A stretch of DNA of 64,000 nucleotides from an uncultured bacterium (GTDB taxonomy: Bacteria > Hydrogenedentota > Hydrogenedentia > Hydrogenedentales > CAILVY01): NCBI GenBank assembly GCA_937951485.1, contig CALEDJ010000003.1:49663-113662 (forward strand), in the 5' to 3' direction. The translations under genes were made by a program, and so were the position numbers. The first letter of the stretch is position 1, and each line of letters starts with the position of its first letter. This document shows, piece after piece, positions 57,129 to 64,000 of the stretch. The notes beneath the pieces were generated by a model. That model had not been told where the DNA came from, did no database searches, and saw only the letters and a list, made by a program, of their open reading frames with translations.

Positions 57129-58259
57129 CTACCCAGTGACCCGGCGCATAAGGGCTTCGAGTGGTCCCAGTGTGTACCGTCTCGAGTAGAGCACCGAGAA
57201 TGTGACCGCGGCGGCAAAGAAGCCACAGGATATGAGGAACGAGGTCATACGGTCTTGTTGCAGTATGTCCAATATAAGCATAGGCCCCAAGACCAGCGTC
57301 GTGTGCGCGAGGTAGTGGGTGAGGGACATACGGCCGGTGGTGGCCAGCGCATTGATGATGCGGGATGTCCGAAACCGGTCCGCCAATTCGAGGCATACGA
57401 GAATCGCGGAAATGGCCACCAACTGGCGCGCCGACATGACAATTAAATCGGGTTCCACTGTCAGGAATCGCAACATACCGTCTGCGAAAGCCACGCCCAT
57501 GTCGGGATGGCGGAAGAAGCGCAGGAAGCCGGGGAAGGTCATCGCAAATTCGAAGAGCAGCGTGATGGGAATGAAGATGAGGAGGCAGCGTCGCCGTCCT
57601 TCTTTTTCGAATACGGGCTGCCGGGCGAGCCACATGCCGACCAGGGCGTAGGCGGTCCAGGGGAAGACCGGATGGTAGCCGTTCAGAAAGGTGTTTCGGA
57701 CAAAGCCGCCGGGCGTCAGGTACCCGTTGTACCATATGTGTCCGTTTTCCCATCCAATCTTGTTGTCAAAAATCCGGTTGATAAAGCAGGCTACGATCAT
57801 CACCAATGCGGCGGCGGCCAGAGATGTCCACGAGGGTCTGAAGAGGAACAGGGCGCAAAGGACCATGTAGAAGCCATAGAAATGAAGAATGTCCCCCGGC
57901 CAGACCTGGTAGTTAAAAATACCCAACACGACGAGAAACACGCCTCTCTTGATTATGCGCAACGTGCTGTCCCGCCGAAGCGCCGAATCGCCCGATTCCA
58001 GGGCCTTATGCGCGAGGAGCGCGAGACCCGCGCCCATGATCGTTACAAAAGCGGGCGCCGCCCGGCCTTCGATATGCGAGAAGAACCAGACCAGCCAGCC
58101 GGGTCCTTTCCCGTCGGCCTCCATGGCGTTCTTGTAGTTTTCGATCACCATGAAGAAGATGGCGAGGGATCGAGCCATGTCGATGCCGAGAATGCGATGG
58201 CCTTTTCTGGGAGCATCATCGAGACCGGAATGCGTCACCTGGTCTTTGAAGTCCGACAT
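57129..58259 (-). CDS. DUF418/DUF1624-like multi-pass membrane protein
   Basis: A 376-residue protein with about ten membrane helices. RILGIDMARSLAIFFMVIENYK and GRAAPAFVTIMGAGLALL resemble the heparan-alpha-glucosaminide acetyltransferase/DUF1624 start. GRMSLTHYLAHT and PLEALMRRVTG near the end resemble DUF418. Such proteins may acylate envelope sugars; this is inference. The start at 58259 has only a weak site. Confidence 0.7.
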   Translation of the reverse strand: MSDFKDQVTHSGLDDAPRKGHRILGIDMARSLAIFFMVIENYKNAMEADGKGPGWLVWFFSHIEGRAAPAFVTIMGAGLALLAHKALESGDSALRRDSTLRIIKRGVFLVVLGIFNYQVWPGDILHFYGFYMVLCALFLFRPSWTSLAAAALVMIVACFINRIFDNKIGWENGHIWYNGYLTPGGFVRNTFLNGYHPVFPWTAYALVGMWLARQPVFEKEGRRRCLLIFIPITLLFEFAMTFPGFLRFFRHPDMGVAFADGMLRFLTVEPDLIVMSARQLVAISAILVCLELADRFRTSRIINALATTGRMSLTHYLAHTTLVLGPMLILDILQQDRMTSFLISCGFFAAAVTFSVLYSRRYTLGPLEALMRRVTG

Positions 58260-58602
58260 AAATCCGAATTATTCAGTCAGTGTTGTCCAAAACAGATTGT
58301 CAAGGGAATGAAGGGCTATGCCCGGAAGCCCTTGAGAATCCTGTGGAATCAAGATGATGTGGCGGGCTTATCCTATGCGTAAACCGCTCCGTGGGTATTC
58401 CTGAGATATCATTGACCCCATTACCAAGGTGTCCCGTGTTATCCCCCCTCACCCCATCCCTCTCCCGGAGGGAGAGGGAGCACAAACATGCCTCAGGTTT
58501 CGCCATATACCCCCTCTCCCACTGGGAGAGGGGTGGGGTGAGGGGAAAGGTTACCATACTAGAAGGCTTTTCCCGGCAATCAGAATATTTTGGACAGTAA
58601 TG
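58260..58602. other. Intergenic region with CCTCACCCC element
   Basis: It contains copy 2 of the CCTCACCCC/GGGGTGAGGGG inverted repeat. No gene is seen. Confidence 0.55.
58446..58544. repeat. CCTCACCCC...GGGGTGAGGGG inverted-repeat element, copy 2
   Basis: CCTCACCCCATCCCTCTCCC with GGAGGGAGAGGG at the left, CCCCTCTCCCACTGGGAGAGG and GGGTGGGGTGAGGGG at the right; about 100 nt. Confidence 0.65.
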
Positions 58603-59625
58603 TTATTCAGTGAACAGCGGCTCAATCATCCCGAGGGAATTGGCCACCCATCTGTTGGGCAATTCGTTGCCGAATTCCTGATATTTCTGAAAAGTCACGT
58701 GCCCATCCATGAATAGGACATTCGAGCCGCCGGGAACATGATTAAATGACCGGGTGACGGCCGCTATGTGGTCGAACATGACAGGCAACGTGCTTTGCGC
58801 CTTTGCGCTCGCGGCGGGATTGTTAATATCCGTGATCAGAAACCGCTCGATGCCTTCCCGCAACCGGTAGATGGTGCTGCCGCCGCCATTGCCCAAGCCC
58901 TCGGCCACATTGATGTCCCGATCAAAAACGTTTGCGACGGCGGCTGCTTGTGCCGGGCTGAGAGAATTGGCGCCCGCCAAAAATGCGGTGATGACTACCG
59001 GGTCGAAGAGGCTTTCAATGGCCGCCACGAGTTGCGCCGGACCCGTCTCAGTGGCCGGGACAGGCGGGGGTCCTGACATGAGTGAGATTATCGAAGAGAG
59101 CGTACTGAAACTGGTCTCTCCGCAGCGGTTATCATAACAATCCAAGGTCCAGCCGACGTACCCGTAACTAATATCCGTCGCGCTGGCGCACCGCTGCCGG
59201 CCTTCCGTCGGACCGGTTGCGGGATAGGTGTAACTGCCGACACACAGTTCGTCCGTGCCGGGACGCGAGAACAGTTCCTTCGCGTCGCCCGCTTCCGGGT
59301 CCGAAGGGCAAACCAGCACATAGGGGTCCGTCAAATACTCGGGATAGATGGCAAAGATATTTGGCGCCAGGTCCAAGGTCATGCAACGCCCGGTCAGGCT
59401 GCGCCAGGGCAGGTAACCGGCCTGCAGCGTGGGAAAGCGTTCACCTTTCGCTTCGTTTGCATACATCTTGAACACAATGCCCATCTGCTTGAGATTGTTC
59501 TGACACGACGAGCGCCGGGCAGACTCACGCGCTCGCGCCAAGGCGGGCAATAGAATCGCGGCCAGGATGCCTATGATGGCAATGACGACCAGCAACTCGA
59601 TAAGGGTAAAACCATTTTTTCGCAC
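58603..59625 (-). CDS. DUF1559-like pseudopilin with H-x10-DG motif
   Basis: A 340-residue pseudopilin. GTG 59625 (VRKNG) with an excellent GGAAGGAGG site precedes the cleaved helix [33 protein letters not shown]. The C-terminus contains [19 protein letters not shown]. It is a close relative of the pseudopilin at 50241-50999 but is not linked to secretion genes. A promoter lies at 59705-59733. Confidence 0.85.
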   Translation of the reverse strand: MRKNGFTLIELLVVIAIIGILAAILLPALARARESARRSSCQNNLKQMGIVFKMYANEAKGERFPTLQAGYLPWRSLTGRCMTLDLAPNIFAIYPEYLTDPYVLVCPSDPEAGDAKELFSRPGTDELCVGSYTYPATGPTEGRQRCASATDISYGYVGWTLDCYDNRCGETSFSTLSSIISLMSGPPPVPATETGPAQLVAAIESLFDPVVITAFLAGANSLSPAQAAAVANVFDRDINVAEGLGNGGGSTIYRLREGIERFLITDINNPAASAKAQSTLPVMFDHIAAVTRSFNHVPGGSNVLFMDGHVTFQKYQEFGNELPNRWVANSLGMIEPLFTE

Positions 59626-60059
59626 AACTCCCCTCCTTCCAAGTTGGTTTAAGAAACCCCATCTTGTCCCTTCTGTCCTCCGGGAGGACGGATACACACT
59701 CTCTACTTTAGCACAAGAACCATTCCCCGGCAAGAAAAAACATTTCCAAAGCGATCCGTCCCCGACTGGACAATTCAGGCGGAGCGGAATCATTCCCGCT
59801 CTGCCCTTCCATCGTGCGAGGTTTGGCGTTGGCTTCGGGTTTCCACGGATTCAGGACGAATTCAAGCACACGATATTGATACTGCTTCCCCCAGTGAAAA
59901 GCGTATGAACCCGGCCCAATGGAACCGGGTCAATCGGATGACGCACGGTTCGCCGACGCTTGACAGGTTCCCTTTATGTCGCCGTTTCCGGCAACGTTCG
60001 AATAGTTTCACCCTGGCCGACAAGAACGTGTTTTCGGAAGAAACAGGCGCGCGATGCTC
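59626..60059. other. Intergenic region with promoter and possible terminator
   Basis: It contains the promoter at 59705-59733 and a weak hairpin ACCCGG/CCGGGT (59909-59930) that could end the upstream minus-strand operon. No gene is seen. Confidence 0.5.
59705..59733 (-). promoter_or_regulatory. Promoter of the pseudopilin gene at 58603
   Basis: On the minus strand, TTGCCG (59728-59733), a 17-nt spacer and TAAAGT (59705-59710), about 80 nt before GTG 59625. Confidence 0.5.
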
Positions 60060-61526
60060 TCAGATGCGCCAGGGGGCGCGCCTGGCGCGGCGCAGCAGCC
60101 GGTTCGCCTGTTCATCTTCAAGAAACACCTCGCGTGCGGGGTCCCACTTCAGGGAACGCCCCAGTTTGTATGCAATCATCGTCAGATGCCCGAGGGAGGC
60201 GGCGCGATGTCCGATTTCTTCATGGGAATGGGGCTTTCCGCGCGTCTTGATGCACTCGATCCAATTGGCGTGGTGATCCCTCCCGCCGAGATCAACATCG
60301 TGCGCCGGGGAATTGTACTCCGCCATGAGTTCATCGGGGCCGCCCGTGATTCCGGCATTGTCGGACATGGTGGTGATCCAGCCCCGCTCCCCCACGACCA
60401 CCCCGCCGAAATTCCCATCCAGGCGGGCGTCTTCGGGGACAGCGCCGTAGACCTGCTTTACCTGTGCCCAGCCCTCAACCAGGTGCAGCAACACGCCGTT
60501 GGCGTACCTGTAGGTGAGAGTTGGAAACTCATTGCTGCCGGGGTGGATGATTTCGACGGGACCGCTCTCTTCATATCCGAGGGCGTACTGAAGCACTTCC
60601 ACGGAGTGGGAGTGGTACCACGTGGACGGCCCCACGCCAAAGTCCTCACAAAATGACCACGGCACCACGACCCGCGAGGGGTTAACATGATAGAGGGGGT
60701 TGTACGGACGACTGAGCGCGGGTCCGACCCAAAGGTCCCAATCCAGCCCTTCCGGCACCGGCTCGCCCGGCAATGCGAAATCAAGCGTTGTATAAGAACG
60801 CCCGGTCACAGCGGCGTTTATTGATGCGGCATACGGCTGGAAGCGTTCCGCGCCTATCATTCCCCCGAGGGAACCCCAAAGGGTAAACGCGGACTTGATC
60901 TTACCCAGTCCGCCTTTGCGGATGAAGTCGCAGGCCCGGCGGATGGTCGGGTTGGTTCGGTATTGGCTCCCGTTCTGGAAAACCCGGTTGTTGCGCCGCA
61001 CCGCGGCAACGAGTTGACGACCTTCGTCCACGGTGATGGAAATCGGTTTCTCGCAGTACACGTCTTTACCGGATTCCGCGGCATGGATGGACTGGGGCGT
61101 GTGCCAGTGGTCAGGAGTGACAATCATTACCGCGTCAATGTCTTCGCGGGCCAGCAATTCACGGTAGTCGTTGTAAATTTCACAGCCACGATACGTCCCG
61201 CTTGTAGTCCTTTTTTCGTAGAGTCCCTCCAATTCCCTCCTGCCGTCTTCGAGTCGCGTACGGTCCACCTCGCAGAGCGCGAGGACCTCGACCGCCGCGT
61301 TATGTGCGAGGTGGCGAAGGTGTCCCACCCCCATTCTTCCCAGGCCAATCTGCCCCACCGTGATCCGGTTGCTCGGGGCGATATGCCCGCCCGCCCCAAG
61401 CGCGGATGCGGGGATGATCACCGGCGCGGACATGGCGCCCGCCACAGCGGCCGCTCTACCAATGAAACTGCGCCGGCTGATGACTTCGCCGGAAGCCTTG
61501 CTCTTGCCGGATTTTGTTGCCGTCAT
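60060..61526 (-). CDS. Tat-exported Gfo/Idh/MocA oxidoreductase
   Basis: A 488-residue NAD(P)-dependent sugar oxidoreductase-like protein. A Tat signal (ISRRSFIGRAAAVAGAMSAPVIIP) precedes the Rossmann motif VGQIGLGRMGVGHLRHL, VMIVTPDHWHTPQS and the family's EKPISITVDEGR. The C-terminal beta-sheet domain includes GGVVVGERGWITT. Related secreted proteins oxidise sugars to keto-sugars or act as lyases. The ATG overlaps the HEAT gene stop by ATGA, so it is third in an operon with the ThuA/TIM fusion. Confidence 0.9.
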   Translation of the reverse strand: MTATKSGKSKASGEVISRRSFIGRAAAVAGAMSAPVIIPASALGAGGHIAPSNRITVGQIGLGRMGVGHLRHLAHNAAVEVLALCEVDRTRLEDGRRELEGLYEKRTTSGTYRGCEIYNDYRELLAREDIDAVMIVTPDHWHTPQSIHAAESGKDVYCEKPISITVDEGRQLVAAVRRNNRVFQNGSQYRTNPTIRRACDFIRKGGLGKIKSAFTLWGSLGGMIGAERFQPYAASINAAVTGRSYTTLDFALPGEPVPEGLDWDLWVGPALSRPYNPLYHVNPSRVVVPWSFCEDFGVGPSTWYHSHSVEVLQYALGYEESGPVEIIHPGSNEFPTLTYRYANGVLLHLVEGWAQVKQVYGAVPEDARLDGNFGGVVVGERGWITTMSDNAGITGGPDELMAEYNSPAHDVDLGGRDHHANWIECIKTRGKPHSHEEIGHRAASLGHLTMIAYKLGRSLKWDPAREVFLEDEQANRLLRRARRAPWRI

Positions 61527-62065
61527 CGCACTTCCTCGCCATGACCGGCGGGGCCATGCGCCGTGCGCGCCGCTATCTTTCGCAGCGAGGTCTCAACCGC
61601 TGCCGCCAATGTCTTGTCCGGGCTGTTCCGCATCTTCGATAATACGGGGACGGCCTTCCGGTCGCAGCGCTCGCCCAATGTGTTCACGATTCCCACGCGC
61701 CGATTGCCGTCAATTTTATCCAGTGCCGCGCGCAAGGCCCTGTCCACGGAAGAATCGGGTATCCCCTCGAGCGCGAAGCGCGCACAGTCCGACAGGTCGT
61801 CGTCGTACAACATCCTGGCGAGCGCAGGAACACTTCGACCTGTGCCAATAAGGGCGAGTTTTCGGCAAACGTACTCCTTCGCTGGAACTTTTGCCTCCGA
61901 TTGGAGGATCTCGAGAAGCGCCTTCTCAATTTCCTTTAACTGTTTCTTGTCCCCACAGGCGCTTGCGATTCGCTGATCAATGTCGCTCAATGAACCACGG
62001 TCCCCGCCCCAATCGTACGCCATCAATGGAATCACCCAGTCATGCACTGTTTTGTTCTTCCTCAT
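61523..62065 (-). CDS. HEAT-repeat-like protein
   Basis: A 180-residue protein of repeated helix pairs (YVCRKLALIGTGRSVPALARMLYDDDLSDCARFALEGIPD, RRVGIVNTLGERCDRKAVPVLSKM) typical of HEAT or PBS-lyase repeats, probably a protein-binding scaffold. No signal peptide is visible. ATG 62065 has CGGAGC close by. It lies 37 nt after the ThuA/TIM gene and overlaps the oxidoreductase gene. Confidence 0.75.
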   Translation of the reverse strand: MRKNKTVHDWVIPLMAYDWGGDRGSLSDIDQRIASACGDKKQLKEIEKALLEILQSEAKVPAKEYVCRKLALIGTGRSVPALARMLYDDDLSDCARFALEGIPDSSVDRALRAALDKIDGNRRVGIVNTLGERCDRKAVPVLSKMRNSPDKTLAAAVETSLRKIAARTAHGPAGHGEEVR

Positions 62066-62102
62066 GCTCCGTCCGGGCCGTAAGTGAAAGCCGTTTGGCG
62101 CT

Positions 62103-63842
62103 CTACTTCGCCAGGTCCAGGGTAACCTCGTCAAAGAACCGCGCCGACTGCTCGACCTCGGGCATGGATTCGTACCAGTTGTAAGAGTATTCCAACCCGA
62201 ACATCGTTGGCTTGATGCCTTGGCGATGGACTTCCTCCAGAAATTCCCGTATGCGGCCCGCGCCCGTGCCCCAGGGCACATCGTGGCCATCGCTGCTCAG
62301 TTCGTTCAGGTCATGCATCTGAACCTCGAAGAGGCGGTGTCCGATCGTTTTGAGGCCGGCGACCGGGTCAATGCCGCTGCGCATCCAGTACCCCATATCA
62401 GCGCAAACACCGATGCGGGGGCCGCGGCCTTCGCAAACCTGCATGACCGCTTCGGGGCTCCAGTAGTGGGGCGACGCCTTCTGATCGTGATTGTGGATGG
62501 CAAGTTGGATATTGTATTCGTCGCAGAACCGCTCGATGGTGTCGAGCGCCTCCACCGGCGGCTCGGAGATGAGGGTCTTGATGCCCATCTTGCGGGCGAA
62601 CTCGAAGACTTTGCGGCACCCTTCCTCATCGCCGGGGATGACGGAGTAGAAACAGGTCAGCATGCGCACGCCCGCGTCGTCCAGTTTCAGGCGGATCGCC
62701 TTCAGTTCTTCATCGCTCAAATCCGCATTGAAGTTTTTGTCAATGTCCTTGCTGACCTTCTGGAAGTCCAGTCCGCCCATGTAAGCCAATCCCAACTGGT
62801 CCGTTTTCTCGATGGTCTCGAAGAGCGTGTATCGGTGGAATGTGTAGGCCACGATACCCAGCCGCCATCCGAGTTTCTCCTGCGCTTCGATGGCGGGGGT
62901 GATCCGGGCGCTGGGGATCGTCGGCGCTGGAAGGTCGCCCAGGGCAAACTGGGCCGCGCCCAGGTAGAAGTTCAACATTGTGGGATTCCAGAAATGGTAC
63001 GGGTTATGGGCAATCGTCGAATAAAACACCCGCCCCCGGCCATAATGGCGCACCCACGCGACGGCATAGTCCCGGTCCCCCCGCTCGTGGGGCATTGCGC
63101 TGAGGTCGGTCTTTTCCACGTCAATGCTCAATAGCACGCGCACCCTGTTGCGCGAATATGGATCGGTGACGCGGAAGAACTCGTCGCGAATCTCGAAGCC
63201 CTCTTTCGGAAAGGGCGCAACAAGCGGGTGGCCGGGGGAATCAACCTTAATGTGGACGTGCTCCCGGGCGTCGCGATGGTTGGCGCCCCGTCCGCCGAGC
63301 ATGCGCCCGAATTCAGGCCAGTCATCGCCGCCGTTCTCGCCCCAGCGCCAGAAGGCAACCGTCGTGCCGTGAACACCGATGAGCCCCCCGCCGCCATAGA
63401 CAAATTCCAGCAGATTTTGCCTGAGATCGGGATTGTCGAACAGGTTGCCCACGGTGTTGTTCAAGAAGACCGCATCAAATTCCGCGAGACGCGCTTTCTC
63501 GAATACCGCCGGGTCACGGCTGATGATCACGTCGAAGGCGCCGGTCTTCCTGCCCATTTCCTGAAACGCAAGATTCGCATAGAACCGCGAGGGATGGCCG
63601 GCGTATCCAACATTGAGGTCAAATATGAGAAGTTTTCTCGCTTTCGCGGGCGAACCAGGCGCCTTATCCGGCAAGGCGGCCATAATCTTCTCCCGGTCCT
63701 CGTCACTGATAACGTAGCCCTGATCCTCCGGGCCGCCGATTTCATAGGCGAGGGCAACAAGCGATATGAAAACATATCCAAGGACCGCGGCCATGCATAC
63801 TCGGGGCTTCAGAAAGCCCGTTCTCCTCTCCAGAATACCCAC
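62103..63842 (-). CDS. ThuA-domain / sugar-phosphate-isomerase-like TIM-barrel fusion
   Basis: A 579-residue protein with an N-terminal hydrophobic segment (VCMAAVLGYVFISLVALAYEI, signal peptide or anchor). Residues about 68-310 are a ThuA/trehalose-utilisation domain: KLLIFDLNVGYAGH, AVFLNNTVGNLF, GGGGLIGVHGTT and GRGRVFYSTIAHNPYHFWNP. Residues about 330-579 are a xylose-isomerase-like TIM barrel (WRLGIVAYTFHRYTLFE, LAIHNHDQK, IGVCADMGYWM, LFEVQMHDLNE). Both families occur in keto-sugar and inositol-type catabolism. GTG 63842 has GAGGAGG 10 nt upstream. First gene of a three-gene operon. Confidence 0.85.
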   Translation of the reverse strand: MGILERRTGFLKPRVCMAAVLGYVFISLVALAYEIGGPEDQGYVISDEDREKIMAALPDKAPGSPAKARKLLIFDLNVGYAGHPSRFYANLAFQEMGRKTGAFDVIISRDPAVFEKARLAEFDAVFLNNTVGNLFDNPDLRQNLLEFVYGGGGLIGVHGTTVAFWRWGENGGDDWPEFGRMLGGRGANHRDAREHVHIKVDSPGHPLVAPFPKEGFEIRDEFFRVTDPYSRNRVRVLLSIDVEKTDLSAMPHERGDRDYAVAWVRHYGRGRVFYSTIAHNPYHFWNPTMLNFYLGAAQFALGDLPAPTIPSARITPAIEAQEKLGWRLGIVAYTFHRYTLFETIEKTDQLGLAYMGGLDFQKVSKDIDKNFNADLSDEELKAIRLKLDDAGVRMLTCFYSVIPGDEEGCRKVFEFARKMGIKTLISEPPVEALDTIERFCDEYNIQLAIHNHDQKASPHYWSPEAVMQVCEGRGPRIGVCADMGYWMRSGIDPVAGLKTIGHRLFEVQMHDLNELSSDGHDVPWGTGAGRIREFLEEVHRQGIKPTMFGLEYSYNWYESMPEVEQSARFFDEVTLDLAK

Positions 63843-64000
63843 TTTCCAGTTTCCTCCTCAGTAACCGTTCACGGGGTCAAGAATGCGAAAACACCCGGAA
63901 AACCGCACTTTTTCGGCGCACAAGTCGTCGCATTTTGCCGCATTTTCGCGCCGTTCTCCCGCTGCAATTGCGAAAAACCCCATGTTTTTGGGGGGTTCAA
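63843..64000. other. Intergenic right edge
   Basis: No gene visible. It has a short inverted motif AACCCC...GGGGTT near 63975-63997 and two GCATTTT repeats. Confidence 0.4.

Noticed and set aside
1..64000. tRNA, rRNA or riboswitch genes
   Set aside because: None recognised by eye; a covariance-model search would be needed to exclude short structured RNAs.

Overview
The window is GC-rich, gene-dense bacterial chromosome with 49 supported protein genes (one cut by the left edge) plus one doubtful small ORF. I recognised no rRNA, tRNA, CRISPR array, phage or transposase. The gene mix suggests the Planctomycetes/Lentisphaerae/Verrucomicrobia neighbourhood and most specifically Candidatus Hydrogenedentota. 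It includes secreted proteins with long Gly-Glu linkers and a doubled C-terminal motif, pseudopilins carrying an H-x-DG motif, DUF1080, ThuA, Tat-exported Gfo/Idh/MocA proteins, URO-D family paralogues and large glycoside hydrolases. The taxonomic call is inference from gene content, not from a marker gene.

Layout. 0-4.4 kb: minus-strand genes for a partial membrane-anchored protein, an outer-membrane beta-barrel, a DegT-type aminotransferase and MazG. 4.4-8 kb: a tiny zinc-ribbon protein, a GxGYxYP putative glycoside hydrolase and a methyltransferase/3'-5' exonuclease fusion. 8-11.5 kb: two paralogous iron-sulfur CCG-domain proteins and an AhpD-like protein. 12-17.3 kb: nitronate monooxygenase, DUF4491 protein, B12-binding radical SAM protein, and a convergent GT-C glycosyltransferase with a TPR tail. 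17.7-24.6 kb: a DUF1080 protein, two URO-D family proteins flanking a nucleotidyltransferase pair, and a six-PAS/one-GAF sensor with no output domain. 24.8-29.7 kb: a 1624-residue GH106-like hydrolase. 29.8-32.4 kb: a tightly coupled operon of a Fis-HTH regulator, glycerol-1-phosphate dehydrogenase and an unknown protein. 32.6-42 kb: an SDR, a GH38 alpha-mannosidase, a DUF3810 protein and a 1149-residue secreted protein with Gly-Glu linkers. 42.4-50.2 kb: an FmdB-type zinc ribbon, argD-argF-argG, a sigma-like HTH protein, an OmpA protein, a XerC/D recombinase and a CmpB-type membrane protein. 50.2-55.3 kb: a six-gene minus-strand type II secretion/pseudopilin operon without its ATPase. 55.6-64 kb: a Tat-exported DegT aminotransferase, a DUF418-like membrane protein, another pseudopilin, and an operon of a ThuA/TIM-barrel fusion, a HEAT protein and a Gfo/Idh/MocA oxidoreductase.

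How it fits together. The recurring theme is capture and dismantling of complex carbohydrate: rhamnosidase-like, mannosidase and GxGYxYP hydrolases, DUF1080, ThuA/TIM/Gfo enzymes of keto-sugar chemistry, an outer-membrane channel, and pseudopilin/secretion and surface proteins. Arginine synthesis and MazG are housekeeping.

The most unusual non-coding signal is a dense set of dispersed repeats. At least eight families occupy the gaps: a 9-nt-period purine-rich degenerate repeat at about ten sites (two of them entering coding sequence), a MITE-like element with about 17-nt terminal inverted repeats in three copies, a larger inverted-repeat element in two copies, and several short palindromic families.
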